A DNA stretch of 64,000 nucleotides, taken from positions 43,898 to 107,897 of the forward strand of contig JAEZUE010000105.1 in assembly GCA_023443455.1 (NCBI GenBank), given 5' to 3'. The position numbers and the translations under genes were made by a program. The notes beneath the pieces were generated by a model. That model saw only the letters and a program-made list of their open reading frames with translations. It made no database searches and was not told where the DNA came from. This stretch comes from Verrucomicrobiota bacterium (GTDB lineage Bacteria; Verrucomicrobiota; Verrucomicrobiia; Opitutales; Opitutaceae). This document shows, piece after piece, positions 43,351 to 52,832 of this stretch; within the stretch, counting starts at the first letter, position 1; every line of letters starts with the position of its first letter.

Positions 43351-44553
43351 TCAACCGCTATGGCCCGTTCCCTGCCAACGAGCAGTGGGACGGAGCGGCG
43401 CACGCGTCGACGCAGTCGGATGTCGTCGTTCCCATACGTCAGCGTAATCGCTCAGTGTCGCACGGGCGATCGTCGACGGATTATGCCAGCGCCTCACGAA
43501 TTCGCGCGAACGGAGTCCCCGTTCACGTAACTCACCGCGACGGTCTACCAACCAACTCTTCATGACTGCCGCCAGCGTCGTCGGCGTCGCCCCGATCAAC
43601 GGCAGGTCGTCGCGCATCGCCGCCGGCAACCGCCCCAAATCTTCGTCGCGCAAATAGCAGATCACCGGGACCCCCAACGCCATTAGCTCCACCGCCAGCG
43701 CACCGTAAAACCCAGCGAGGACCTGATCGACGGCAATGTCGGCCGTCGCATAGAGCAAGCGCGCATCGGCTTGGGTAAGATTCTCCACCAGAACCAACTC
43801 CACATCGACGCCACTGGCTTGCAACTGACGCACCGCCTCGATCACGTACTTCGTTCCTTTCACCTCACGGTGGCTGGGCGCGTGCACCACCCGGAAACCG
43901 GACCTTGCGGCCTCTGGCCGCGGGCCAGGCACCCATTCTGCAACGTCAACACTGCAATAAGCTTGGAACCGTGCCCGTTGTGGCAGCACCGCGAGCAAGT
44001 CGGGATTGAGCGCATAAATCAGATCCGCGTAACGCTCGAAGCCCTCAATCCGCCGACGGGCATTTCGATCACTTTCAGCAGTATAATAGTCTGCCGCAAC
44101 CTCGTGGACGAAATGCACCGGAAATTTGCGCACGACGTCCCCCTGGCGCGCATCGTCGCCTTGAAAGGTCACCGCCACGACCTTGCCCCGCCGCCGCGCC
44201 CAGCGCAGGTCGCATAGCTCGAACGGCGCCGCGTACAGCAGATTGTAGAGTGCTGCCAGCGGTGCCAGCGGACCTTTTCCCCTCACCCGCGCGCGACGCG
44301 GGCCGAGAGCAAGCCCGAAATTGTAGTGGATCACCTCATAGTCCCGCAGAGCCCGCATGATCGTCGCCCAGCGCGCGAGTTCGCGCCGCAGCCAACCCCG
44401 GCCAATGTTCAGATCTTCGTCAACCGGATAGCCGAATGGGTTGGCATCCAGCGTCACGCACCAACTCGCCGCACCGAATTGCCGCTGAGCCCGACAGAGC
44501 GCCGGTGGATTGCCCCCAACAACCGTCGGGCAATGGAGCACACGCATAGTCAT
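43351..44553 (-). CDS. Glycosyltransferase, family 4-like (GT-B)
   Basis: The 400-residue protein has the C-terminal GT-B domain of family 4-type enzymes: FRVVHAPSHREVKGTKYVIEA opens the domain, and VDQVLAGFYGALAVELMALGVPVICYL holds the nucleotide-sugar region. The N-terminal half (LHCPTVVGGNP) is less typical. It shares this domain and its spacing with the protein at 44550, so the two are paralogues. It is tied to that gene by a 4-nt start/stop overlap. Acceptor and donor are unknown. Confidence 0.8.
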   Translation of the reverse strand: MTMRVLHCPTVVGGNPPALCRAQRQFGAASWCVTLDANPFGYPVDEDLNIGRGWLRRELARWATIMRALRDYEVIHYNFGLALGPRRARVRGKGPLAPLAALYNLLYAAPFELCDLRWARRRGKVVAVTFQGDDARQGDVVRKFPVHFVHEVAADYYTAESDRNARRRIEGFERYADLIYALNPDLLAVLPQRARFQAYCSVDVAEWVPGPRPEAARSGFRVVHAPSHREVKGTKYVIEAVRQLQASGVDVELVLVENLTQADARLLYATADIAVDQVLAGFYGALAVELMALGVPVICYLRDEDLGRLPAAMRDDLPLIGATPTTLAAVMKSWLVDRRGELRERGLRSREFVRRWHNPSTIARATLSDYADVWERRHPTASTRAPLRPTARWQGTGHSG

Positions 44554-45767
44554 CGCAAAACGCCATCCCTAGGCACCGACGGCCCCCTCAATCCGAGCGC
44601 GCTATTGATCGCCGCAAAGGTCCGCCCAACAGATGCCAGGGAATGGTGTCTCAGAACAAACTGCCGACCCTGCTTTCCCAACTCGGCGAGATCAGAGCTC
44701 CCGGAGGCCAAGTCGCACAACACTTGCGCAAGACAGGTGTGATCGACTTTTATCACCGGAAGTTCGCCTGGTTCAAGCAGTCCCTGCATGACGTAGAGCC
44801 GCTCCAACTCGGGCGCAATATACATAACAACCGGCTTACCGGAAGCCATCGCTTCGAGCGCGAACATGCCATACCAGCCAATAACGAGTTGATCGACCAC
44901 GACGTCGACCTCCTGGATGAGCCTCCTCAGTTCGTCGTTCGGCAACTTCTGCGCAATGACCAACTCGATCGGCCGTCCCTCCGCTCGTAGGTCCGCAACG
45001 ACGCGCTCCACCAGCGTCGTGCCCTTGATCGCCCGATGGTTCGGTGCGTGCAACACGCGCAACGGTTTCTCGACATCGAATCCGCGCGGCATCGCCAACC
45101 CGGTCGCCGGCCGCCACTCCTCGGTGTCGATGGAGAAATGGGCCAACATAAGTGTATTCCAATGCGGCAGATAGTACACCCAGTCGCAGCCGGCAATGAC
45201 CCAATCAGCGTGGCGAATCCAGCGACAAACATTCGACTTACGCGACTTCATTTGGCGGCGAACGAAGTCCGGGTAGTCGGCAAGATAGGCTGCGCGGTAG
45301 ACCACATCGTCATGGACATTGAAGTCCTGAACGTCGCCCCCATAAGGCATCACAACGACTTTCACTCCAGCCAACCGATACAGCCACGGCTCCAGAAAAC
45401 GAAGCCCAGTCCAGCTCAGCGGCCCACCGTTGAAATAGATGTAGAGCGCCTCAAACGAAAAGATGGCCTCAAGAAACAGTGCGTAGTGGTTGAACGGTCG
45501 GCCCGAGAGGCGGCGCACATCGAACTGCTGCGTGATGTAGTATTCGTGACTTACGTACGTCCTCGCCTCGTAGCCCTGTTGGCGCAATGCCCTTGCATGA
45601 TGGACATTATTGATAAGCGGCTCAGGTCCGAGCCCGACACCGCGTCGGCTTGTGCACCGCGCAATTACTGCGGCAGCAATCAACGGTACCACAGCCGCAA
45701 CAGCGACCAGAACCTCAACTCCACCGCGCGCCATACGGCGGAAGACATTGACAGGAGGCATACTCAT
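44550..45767 (-). CDS. Glycosyltransferase, GT-B, with N-terminal membrane helix
   Basis: The 405-residue product has a probable membrane helix at about residues 14-38 (VEVLVAVAAVVPLIAAAVIA), then a GT-B type fold. The C-terminal domain contains LRVLHAPNHRAIKGTTLVERVV and VDQLVIGWYGMFALEAMASG, paralogous to the partner at 43351. Start at 45767 gives MSMPPVNV; a second ATG is two codons later. It lies 46 nt after the flippase gene and overlaps the next one by 4 nt. Confidence 0.8.
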   Translation of the reverse strand: MSMPPVNVFRRMARGGVEVLVAVAAVVPLIAAAVIARCTSRRGVGLGPEPLINNVHHARALRQQGYEARTYVSHEYYITQQFDVRRLSGRPFNHYALFLEAIFSFEALYIYFNGGPLSWTGLRFLEPWLYRLAGVKVVVMPYGGDVQDFNVHDDVVYRAAYLADYPDFVRRQMKSRKSNVCRWIRHADWVIAGCDWVYYLPHWNTLMLAHFSIDTEEWRPATGLAMPRGFDVEKPLRVLHAPNHRAIKGTTLVERVVADLRAEGRPIELVIAQKLPNDELRRLIQEVDVVVDQLVIGWYGMFALEAMASGKPVVMYIAPELERLYVMQGLLEPGELPVIKVDHTCLAQVLCDLASGSSDLAELGKQGRQFVLRHHSLASVGRTFAAINSALGLRGPSVPRDGVLR

Positions 45768-45813
45768 TGGCGCGTCCCTAGAAACTCGCCCAACCCGGGG
45801 ATGACAAACCGAA

Positions 45814-47283
45814 TCATTGCCGTACCCTCCTCGTCGACAGGAAGTTGACGACCGTGGTACGCACCCGCGCCACATCAATTCCTCCCCACGCGATAACGGC
45901 CCCAGTCAATCCGGCCAAACAGGCCAGCTTCATGCTTACCCCAAGCCCCGAGATGGGATGGCCATCCGCGAACGCGGCCACGCCGACCGAAGCCAGTCCG
46001 ACCGTGATCTGGATCACTAGGGGCCCCAGCTGAAACGGCAGCGGGTGCAGCCGCTGGGTGCAGCGGACGTAGAACAGAGTCAACCCGGCATACACGAGCA
46101 CAAGACTCCACGCAGTACCCGCAGCACCAGCAACTGGGACCAGAGCCAGACCGGCCAAAGCGCCCATTAATGCCGCGCCGCACCACCCATAGGCAATCAG
46201 GCGAGGCTGCTCCGCAAACGCAATGCCCAACGCGGCGACTTGATGTAGTGAGGAAAAATAGAACGCGAATGAAAGAACCGCACACGGCACTGCCGCTCCA
46301 GCATAGGCCGCGGGCGCAACAAGCGCGCACAATTCCTGCGCAAAAACCGCTAGTGCGCAGCTGACCGTCAGCGCCAGTCCACCGAGGATGTGCAGCAATT
46401 GAATCAACTTCGATCGATAATCCGGATCCTCAGCGCGAAGCCTAAATGCGTACGGGCCGAACGCCTGCCCAACCGCCGCATTCAGCAGCCACACTGGGGC
46501 CGCAAACTTCCAAGCAACATCGAAGACCCCAACCGCGTCGAGATCCTTGAAATGCGCCAGTTCCCAACGCAGCACAGTGGTGCTCGCCCACATCGCAAGC
46601 CCCGCCGGCACAAACGGAGCCCCGAAGCGCAACAGCCGGAGGAACTCGCATCTCGAATACACCAGCGGCCGCAGGGCCGGTGTTGTTAGCAAGCCAAACA
46701 CCGCCGTTATCACCGCACCAACCGCGGTACCAAGGAAGAACCCGGCCAGCCCTCCGCCGCAGTGCACGACAAAGAATGTCCCCGCCACGCCCCCCACCGA
46801 TACCTGTCCCAATGCAAGGAGTACGCAATACCGCGCCCGGAATTGGAGCCTAGCGCGATCCTGCAACCAGACGACTACCGTCTGGGGGAGCACTGTCGCA
46901 AACGCTATCAGGGAGGCATTCCCACCTAACGCGGGCTGACTTCGGCTGAGAAACACGAAAGCCAGTACTGTGGCCGCAACGGCAAACGTAACAGTCATTC
47001 CGAGTCCACCTAGGAAACCCGACCCCCAAACCCGCCGTTGCACCGCATCGCTGGGGTCGTCGAAGAAAAACCGCTGCACTGCATTGTTCATGCCCATCAT
47101 CCCAAACATCGAGACCGCGCTACTGACCGTCACGATGAGCGACATTGCGCCATAATCCGCCGGCGCTAGGTGGCGCGCAAAAACCGCGAACAGCCCGAAA
47201 TTCAACGCGGCCACCACAACATTGCCCAAACCATAGATTAGGACATCTCCGCCCAACGCCGCGCTACGAGTCCGTTCTGCCAT
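45814..47283 (-). CDS. Wzx-type polysaccharide flippase
   Basis: The 489-residue protein has about 12-14 membrane helices spread over its length, with the MATE/MVF-type start VLIYGLGNVVVAALNFGLFA and the conserved LAPADYGAMSLIVT. This is typical of the polysaccharide biosynthesis (RfbX/Wzx) family that moves undecaprenyl-linked repeat units across the inner membrane. In combination with the phosphotransferase and the two polymerase-like proteins it indicates a Wzx/Wzy-type pathway. It follows the asparagine-synthase-like gene with a 20-nt gap. Confidence 0.9.
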   Translation of the reverse strand: MAERTRSAALGGDVLIYGLGNVVVAALNFGLFAVFARHLAPADYGAMSLIVTVSSAVSMFGMMGMNNAVQRFFFDDPSDAVQRRVWGSGFLGGLGMTVTFAVAATVLAFVFLSRSQPALGGNASLIAFATVLPQTVVVWLQDRARLQFRARYCVLLALGQVSVGGVAGTFFVVHCGGGLAGFFLGTAVGAVITAVFGLLTTPALRPLVYSRCEFLRLLRFGAPFVPAGLAMWASTTVLRWELAHFKDLDAVGVFDVAWKFAAPVWLLNAAVGQAFGPYAFRLRAEDPDYRSKLIQLLHILGGLALTVSCALAVFAQELCALVAPAAYAGAAVPCAVLSFAFYFSSLHQVAALGIAFAEQPRLIAYGWCGAALMGALAGLALVPVAGAAGTAWSLVLVYAGLTLFYVRCTQRLHPLPFQLGPLVIQITVGLASVGVAAFADGHPISGLGVSMKLACLAGLTGAVIAWGGIDVARVRTTVVNFLSTRRVRQ

Positions 47284-47303
47284 GGATCGTCTGTCCGCGA
47301 CCG

Positions 47304-49112
47304 CTAGAAAGCCCGCGCGTTCGGCGCGCCATCACCTTGAAGAAACACCCGGCACCAGCCTTCGAAGAACAAGAGGCTCCAAATGGTGAGTCGTTCGTCG
47401 GCGCCCTGTTGATGGCGGGCGAGAATCTCTTTGATGTAGTCCGGCTCGATGAATTCGCCAAGGCAACTACGCCGCGAAAGAAGCATCTGTTGGATGTATT
47501 CGCGAAGTTCACGGCGGAACCACGTTTTGTCCGGAGGCGTGAAACCCTGCTTGCGTTTGTAGATGGTCTCCTCCGGCAGAAGCGGCGTGAAAGCTCGCTT
47601 CAACAGGTATTTCGCCATGCTATTTCGCATCTTCAGCTCAGTCGGCATCCGGCAGCCAAAGTCCACCAACTCTCGGTCCAGGAAAGGGAACCGCGTCTCC
47701 ACCCCGAAAGTCATTCCGAGCTTATCCTCAACCAGCAGAAATCCGTGCAAAAACGTCAGCGTATCGAAATAGAGGGCCCGGTTGAGGGGGACCATCTCTT
47801 CGGTCCCAGTCATGAGCGCCCGATAGGCAGCACGCGGATGCTCCGGAGATGTTTCGCGCCGCACCCGTGTCGTGAAGAAACGCGATTTGTCCCCGTCCTT
47901 GATCAACCGACTCCACCAATCATAATAGACATTATCGAACGCCACCGGCGAGGTGATATCCTGCACCAGCGCATAACGCCAGGGATACCCCGCGAAAAGC
48001 TCATCTCCACCCGTGCCGGAAAGATTCACCGTCACGAACGAACTGACCAACTGCGACATGGTGTGGAACGTGTAGCACATCCCGACCTTTGGATCCTCAA
48101 GATGCCACACCATTGAGGGCAGTGTGTCGATCAGGTCCTGCGGCGTGATCTGCCGCTCGTGATGACGGGTACCGAAACGATTGGCGATGAGGCGAGCGTC
48201 GCCCTGTTCGCTGAAACACCGGTCGTCAGCGTCGATATCCCGAGTGTCGAAGAACCCGGTAAAGGTGTGCATCTCCCGCAATTGCTCCGTCGCAAGAGCA
48301 ATGATCGCCGAGGAGTCCATGCCCCCACTCAAGGTAGCTCCGACCTCCACGTCGCTCACCAGATGGCGCTTCATTGCCCGCCGGAAAATCTCGAGAAACT
48401 CCCTCGCAACGTCGCATTCCTCCGCCGCAACCGGCGCAAACCGGAGTTTCCAATAGTATTCCTGCCGTCGCGCGCCCGTCTCGAGATCGACGAACAAATT
48501 GCACCCGGGCGGCAGCATCGTCACGCCGGCGAAAAGGGTTCGATAGGAGATTACGTTCTGAAACGTGAAATACTCGTTCAGCGCATCGCAATCCACCCCG
48601 GCGCGGTGCCCCGCCGCCAAGATCCCCTTCACCTCCGACGCGGCCAGCATTCCGTCGGGCGTGGAGGCAACGTAGAGCGGTTTCATGCCCATGCGATCCC
48701 GCGACAACATCAGCCGTCGCCGTGCCGGGTCGTAGAGCACAAACGCCCACATCCCGTTGAAACGCTCAACGCATTCCTCGCCCCATTTGGCGTATGCGGC
48801 CAGAATCACTTCAGTGTCGGACTGTGTCGTAAACAGCCGACCTTCAGCCTCAAGCTCAGCTCGCAGTTCACGGAAGTTATAGATCTCGCCGTTGAAAACC
48901 AGGGCAACCCCAGCCGCGTCAATCATCGGCTGATTTGCCACCACCGAAAGATCAATGATCGACAGTCGCCGGTGTCCCAATCCCACTCGCCCGTCAGGCG
49001 ATACCCAGAGGCCAGACGCGTCCGGCCCGCGGTGGCGCTGGATTCCATTCATCGCCGGGACCCGGTCACCAGCCGTTCCCCTCGCTGAATAGATCACCGA
49101 AATTCCACACAT
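47304..49112 (-). CDS. asnB: Glutamine-dependent amidotransferase, asparagine synthase family (1)
   Basis: The 602-residue protein has the N-terminal nucleophile C2 (after Met1) of a class II glutaminase, with RHRGPDASG (27-35) and VFNGEIYNFRELR (72-84), and a synthetase domain with the ATP PPi-loop SGGMDSS (262-268). It converts an acid to an amide with glutamine and ATP. In O-antigen loci members of this family (e.g. WbpS) amidate uronic acids rather than aspartate. The location between epimerase and flippase supports a sugar substrate. A second member at 50252 is divergent from the epimerase. Confidence 0.86.
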   Translation of the reverse strand: MCGISVIYSARGTAGDRVPAMNGIQRHRGPDASGLWVSPDGRVGLGHRRLSIIDLSVVANQPMIDAAGVALVFNGEIYNFRELRAELEAEGRLFTTQSDTEVILAAYAKWGEECVERFNGMWAFVLYDPARRRLMLSRDRMGMKPLYVASTPDGMLAASEVKGILAAGHRAGVDCDALNEYFTFQNVISYRTLFAGVTMLPPGCNLFVDLETGARRQEYYWKLRFAPVAAEECDVAREFLEIFRRAMKRHLVSDVEVGATLSGGMDSSAIIALATEQLREMHTFTGFFDTRDIDADDRCFSEQGDARLIANRFGTRHHERQITPQDLIDTLPSMVWHLEDPKVGMCYTFHTMSQLVSSFVTVNLSGTGGDELFAGYPWRYALVQDITSPVAFDNVYYDWWSRLIKDGDKSRFFTTRVRRETSPEHPRAAYRALMTGTEEMVPLNRALYFDTLTFLHGFLLVEDKLGMTFGVETRFPFLDRELVDFGCRMPTELKMRNSMAKYLLKRAFTPLLPEETIYKRKQGFTPPDKTWFRRELREYIQQMLLSRRSCLGEFIEPDYIKEILARHQQGADERLTIWSLLFFEGWCRVFLQGDGAPNARAF

Positions 49113-49120
49113 AACGTCGT

Positions 49121-50101
49121 CTAGTAACTTGCCACCACGTCGCGCAGAGGCTCGATGAAATCGTCGAGCGTACGTTGCAACGTCCCCCAGAAGTCGCGCT
49201 CGAAATCCACTCCGAGTTCCTTGCAGATGCGAGCGTTGTCGACATCGAAGTGCATGATATCGCCAATCAGCGGATCGCCATGAACAACGTCGACCTTCGC
49301 ATCCATCATCTGCACCATACGCTGGGCGAGATCAAGAACGGTGACCTGAATGCCTGATGCAGCATTATAAACTTGCCCCTCACTTTCTGGCCGTGTTGCT
49401 GCTGCCAAGTTTGCACGGGCGAGATCCTTGACCCAAGTGAACGACCGCTCCTGCCGGCCATGGCCAAAGATGGTGAGCGGCTTCCCTTCGAGTATGTTCC
49501 GGAGGAAAATAGAGACCACCCCTCCGAACTCGTTGGACTCCTGCCGTGGCCCGTAAACGTGGAAATACCGCAGGATCGTGGTGTTCATGCCATAAAGACG
49601 ATTGAACACGTCGACATACCGTTCCCCTGCAAGTTTGGACACACCGTAATACGACACAGGACGCAACGGATGATCCTCGTTGGTCGGGAACACCGTGGGT
49701 TCGCCATAAACCGAACCAGTGGACGCGTGCACGAACTTCCGAATCCGGTGATCGCGGGCAAGCTGAAGCAGATTGAGGGTTCCTCCGGCGTTTACCCGCA
49801 AGTCCTTACCCGGATCAATGAGACAGACGTTCTTCTTCGAAGCTGCGTTGTGGAAGACCGTATCTGCTCCCTCGAGAATGGCCGACATCGCATCCCGATC
49901 GCAAACGTCAGCCCGTACCGCACGGAAGTTCGGAAACGACGACAGAAATCCGATGTTGCGCTCATGCCCCGCCGAATAGTCGTCGACACTCACTACATCA
50001 GCCCCCACTCCTACCAGCGCCTCGCAAAGATGTGAGCCGATGAAGCCCGCGCCTCCCGTGACCACGACCTTCTTGCCTGCGAGAATGATTTTGTCCTTCA
50101 T
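49121..50101 (-). CDS. NAD-dependent sugar epimerase (UDP-GlcNAc/Glc 4-epimerase-like)
   Basis: The 326-residue short-chain dehydrogenase type protein has TGGAGFIGSHL (15-25), the catalytic pair Y152-xxx-K156 with Ser/Thr near STGSVYGEP (127-135), and an NAD-binding DDYSAGHERN. It matches WbpP/GalE-like enzymes, which invert C4 or reduce/dehydrate. The ATG at 50101 heads a six-gene minus-strand operon (epimerase, amidotransferase, flippase, two glycosyltransferases, methyltransferase). The exact substrate cannot be told. Confidence 0.86.
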   Translation of the reverse strand: MKDKIILAGKKVVVTGGAGFIGSHLCEALVGVGADVVSVDDYSAGHERNIGFLSSFPNFRAVRADVCDRDAMSAILEGADTVFHNAASKKNVCLIDPGKDLRVNAGGTLNLLQLARDHRIRKFVHASTGSVYGEPTVFPTNEDHPLRPVSYYGVSKLAGERYVDVFNRLYGMNTTILRYFHVYGPRQESNEFGGVVSIFLRNILEGKPLTIFGHGRQERSFTWVKDLARANLAAATRPESEGQVYNAASGIQVTVLDLAQRMVQMMDAKVDVVHGDPLIGDIMHFDVDNARICKELGVDFERDFWGTLQRTLDDFIEPLRDVVASY

Positions 50102-50251
50102 TTGAGTTTATCCTTCCAAGCCCCGCAGACCGTAGATGGATGCGTGAGGTGATAGATTCAGTAGGAATGGCGCCCCAATGAAAACACAAAACCGTGCAGC
50201 CCGGGTCACGCCGGGGTTTTACCAGCGATTCGCACGATCCCCCCAGGACCA

Positions 50252-52228
50252 ATGTGCGGCATAACAGCGCTGTACGAGCCCGGCGCACCCGACTGGCTGG
50301 ATCAAGTCGCCCGACGAATGACGCAGTTGGTGCGGCACCGCGGTCCCGACAGCGAGGGATTCGCCTTCGCCCGGCCAGCGGGGGAGGCGTTTGAGCTGTT
50401 CTCGGTCATAACCCAAGAAAGCCCACCCGGCGTAACGGGCAGCGTAACGCCGCCGGCCGGCTGCACCCTAGCACTTGGGCACCGGCGCCTTGCTATTCTT
50501 GACCTTTCGGCGGCCGGTCATCAGCCGATGAGCGACCCTGACGGCAACTCGTGGATCACGTTCAACGGCGAAATCTACAACCACCTCGAACTCCGCCGCG
50601 AACTCGTCGCCGCCGGCCACCGGTTCCACACGGCTTCGGACACGGAGGTCATCCTCGCTGCTTGGCGCGAGTGGGGCGAACGATGTCTCGAACGCTTCAA
50701 CGGGATGTTCGCCTTCGTGCTGTTCGACCGGCGCGGAGGGCGCCTGTTCGCCGCTCGCGACCGCTTCGGGGAAAAGCCGCTGTATTTCTGGCGCTCGCCG
50801 GCCGGCGGCTGCGCGTTCGTCTCGGAAATTAAGCAGTTGACCGCACATCCCGGCTGGCAGGCTCGGCTGCACGGGCAGGCCGCCTACGACTTTCTCAACT
50901 GGGGTCTCACCGACCACACCGCGGATACATTCTTCGCCGGCGTACGCCAAGTGCGCGCCGGTGAGGTCCTGCTCGCCGAGCTCGACCAGCTAGCAACGGC
51001 AAACCCGCGGCGCTGGTACGAACTGCGCCCGGAGCCGTTCTTCGGGTCCTTCGCCGATGCCGCCAACAGGTTCCGCGAACTGCTCGACGACTCTGTGCGC
51101 CTCCGCCTGCGCGCCGATGTGCCGGTCGGCACCTGCCTCTCAGGTGGCCTCGATTCCTCCTCGATCGCGTGCTCGGTTCGCGCCCAGCTCGGCTGCGCCG
51201 CCAACGGCCGGCAGAACACTTTCTCGGCATACTCGGACGTGGCACGCTTCGACGAGCGCCGCTATATCATCGATGTCGTTAATGCCACCGGAGCCACCCC
51301 GCACGATGTCACGCCCGATCCTGACGAGTTGCTGCGGACTCTCGGCCAAGTGACCTGGCATCAGGACGAGCCCTTTGGCTCGACGAGCATCTGGGCTCAG
51401 TGGTGCGTGTTCCGGCTGGCACGTCAGGCAGGCGTCATCGTGATGCTCGACGGGCAGGGGGCCGACGAGGTGCTCGGCGGGTACCAGAGCTACTTCGGGC
51501 CACACCTCGCCGGGCTGCTCGCCCACGGCCGCCTCGTGCGGTTTGCGCGGGAGTGTGCGGCGTTTCGCGCAGTGCAGAATCTGCCATACGGTCTCCAGCT
51601 CCGCCTGCTGGCCAACGACCTCGTTCCTGCCGGATTGGCGGACCGGCTTCGGCGGCTAACCGGCCGCACCGTCAAGGAGCCAGCATTCATCGACCTCGGC
51701 AAGCTCGGCGCACTGGCCCGGTCGCCCCATGCCGGCTCGACGAATCTTCGCACTCCCGTCCGCGCCCTCAGCCTCTCCCAGCTCACCTCGCTCAACCTGC
51801 CACAGCTGCTCCACTACGCGGACCGCGACGCGATGGCCCACGGGGTCGAATCTCGCCTGCCCTTCCTCGACCACCGCCTCGTCGAGTTCTGTCTCGGCGT
51901 CCCTGAGGATTTCAAGCTAGGAGACGGCTGGACCAAGCGCTTCCTGCGCGAAGGCATGCGCCATCGACTGCCCGAGTCGGTGCGCCTCCGGCGCGACAAG
52001 CTCGGCTTCGCCACCGCGGAGGAGGTGTGGATGCGCGACCGCCACCGTACGGCCTTCATCCAACTGCTCGACGAGGCCCTCGACGGGGCCCGAGGTATCC
52101 TAACCGAGGACGCCCGGCGCAAGGCCCACCGCATCCTCGACGGGCAGGAGAGCTTCAGTTTTCTTGTGTGGCGAATGATCAACTTCGGCCAATGGCTGCG
52201 CTGTTTCAATGTAGGGCTTGGGCTTTAA
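50252..52228 (+). CDS. asnB: Glutamine-dependent amidotransferase, asparagine synthase family (2)
   Basis: The 658-residue protein also has C2, RHRGPDSEGF (29-38), TFNGEIYNHLELRR (103-116), and PPi-loop SGGLDSS (297-303). It shares only part of its sequence with the protein at 47304 and is longer by about 20 residues in the glutaminase part (residues ~45-70, an ITQESPPGVTGSV insert). It is divergent from the epimerase over a 150-nt promoter region and starts a plus-strand run with a methyltransferase-like remnant and a glycosyltransferase. Confidence 0.86.
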   Translation: MCGITALYEPGAPDWLDQVARRMTQLVRHRGPDSEGFAFARPAGEAFELFSVITQESPPGVTGSVTPPAGCTLALGHRRLAILDLSAAGHQPMSDPDGNSWITFNGEIYNHLELRRELVAAGHRFHTASDTEVILAAWREWGERCLERFNGMFAFVLFDRRGGRLFAARDRFGEKPLYFWRSPAGGCAFVSEIKQLTAHPGWQARLHGQAAYDFLNWGLTDHTADTFFAGVRQVRAGEVLLAELDQLATANPRRWYELRPEPFFGSFADAANRFRELLDDSVRLRLRADVPVGTCLSGGLDSSSIACSVRAQLGCAANGRQNTFSAYSDVARFDERRYIIDVVNATGATPHDVTPDPDELLRTLGQVTWHQDEPFGSTSIWAQWCVFRLARQAGVIVMLDGQGADEVLGGYQSYFGPHLAGLLAHGRLVRFARECAAFRAVQNLPYGLQLRLLANDLVPAGLADRLRRLTGRTVKEPAFIDLGKLGALARSPHAGSTNLRTPVRALSLSQLTSLNLPQLLHYADRDAMAHGVESRLPFLDHRLVEFCLGVPEDFKLGDGWTKRFLREGMRHRLPESVRLRRDKLGFATAEEVWMRDRHRTAFIQLLDEALDGARGILTEDARRKAHRILDGQESFSFLVWRMINFGQWLRCFNVGLGL

Positions 52229-52229
52229 G

Positions 52230-52832
52230 ATGAACCACGATTCGCCATCCCGCCGCCTGTTCCCCCGTCTCCGCCACGGCGGCCTGCGCTGGTTCTGGTA
52301 CGCCCTGCGTAACCGCGTCGCCCCGGTCCATCCACGGCTTCTCCCCCTCGCCGAGCAGGCTCTTGGCGAGGCGAACGGTCTGGAGATCGGCGGGCCGAGC
52401 CGCCTTTTCGGCCGCCGCGGTGCGCTCCCCGTCTATCGCTGGGTCACACACCTCGACAACGCGAAATTCGCCACCAAAACCCGGAGGGAATCGGAGCTCT
52501 CCGACCCACGTCGGACCTTCGACCACCGCCGCCCAGTGACGACCCTCGACCACCTTCGCGCCGACCTAGCGGCAAGCACACCCGAGAGCGACACCACGCA
52601 TTTCGCCGAGGTCCTCGCCCTTCACGACCTTTGCCTCGATCCGGGTGCTGGCAGCACCGAAGAGTTCGCTGATCGCGTGGGCGCCAACGCCCGCACGCGC
52701 TGCATCCACCACCATGTCTTCGATGAGGACCTCATCTCCGCTGCCCTTAATGATACAGGATGGGTGCCGCTAGCTGTGGAGCGCTTCGCACCACTCCACC
52801 TCGGTGCATTCGCTCAAAAGGAGGCACCTTGA
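52230..52832 (+). CDS. Truncated SAM methyltransferase-like protein lacking its central fold
   Basis: The 200-residue product begins like a known methyltransferase group: LEIGGPSRLFGRRGALPVYRW near residue 50 and THLDNAKFA, then jumps within about 15 residues to TFDHRRPVTTLDHL. The normal family has about 80-90 residues there that include the SYDFVLSSHxLEHIANPL core and the PGG turn. The rest (ESDTTHFAEVLALHDLCLDP, CIHHHVFDE) is intact and in frame. With the SAM core gone it is unlikely to be active. It begins 1 nt after the AsnB stop, and its TGA overlaps the next start. Confidence 0.7.
   Translation: MNHDSPSRRLFPRLRHGGLRWFWYALRNRVAPVHPRLLPLAEQALGEANGLEIGGPSRLFGRRGALPVYRWVTHLDNAKFATKTRRESELSDPRRTFDHRRPVTTLDHLRADLAASTPESDTTHFAEVLALHDLCLDPGAGSTEEFADRVGANARTRCIHHHVFDEDLISAALNDTGWVPLAVERFAPLHLGAFAQKEAP

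Noticed and set aside
47304..52228. An exosortase/PEP-CTERM system suggested by AsnB-like proteins
   Set aside because: AsnB-like proteins occur in such loci, but no exosortase, PEP-CTERM protein or PrsK/PrsR is present here; the O-antigen context explains them.
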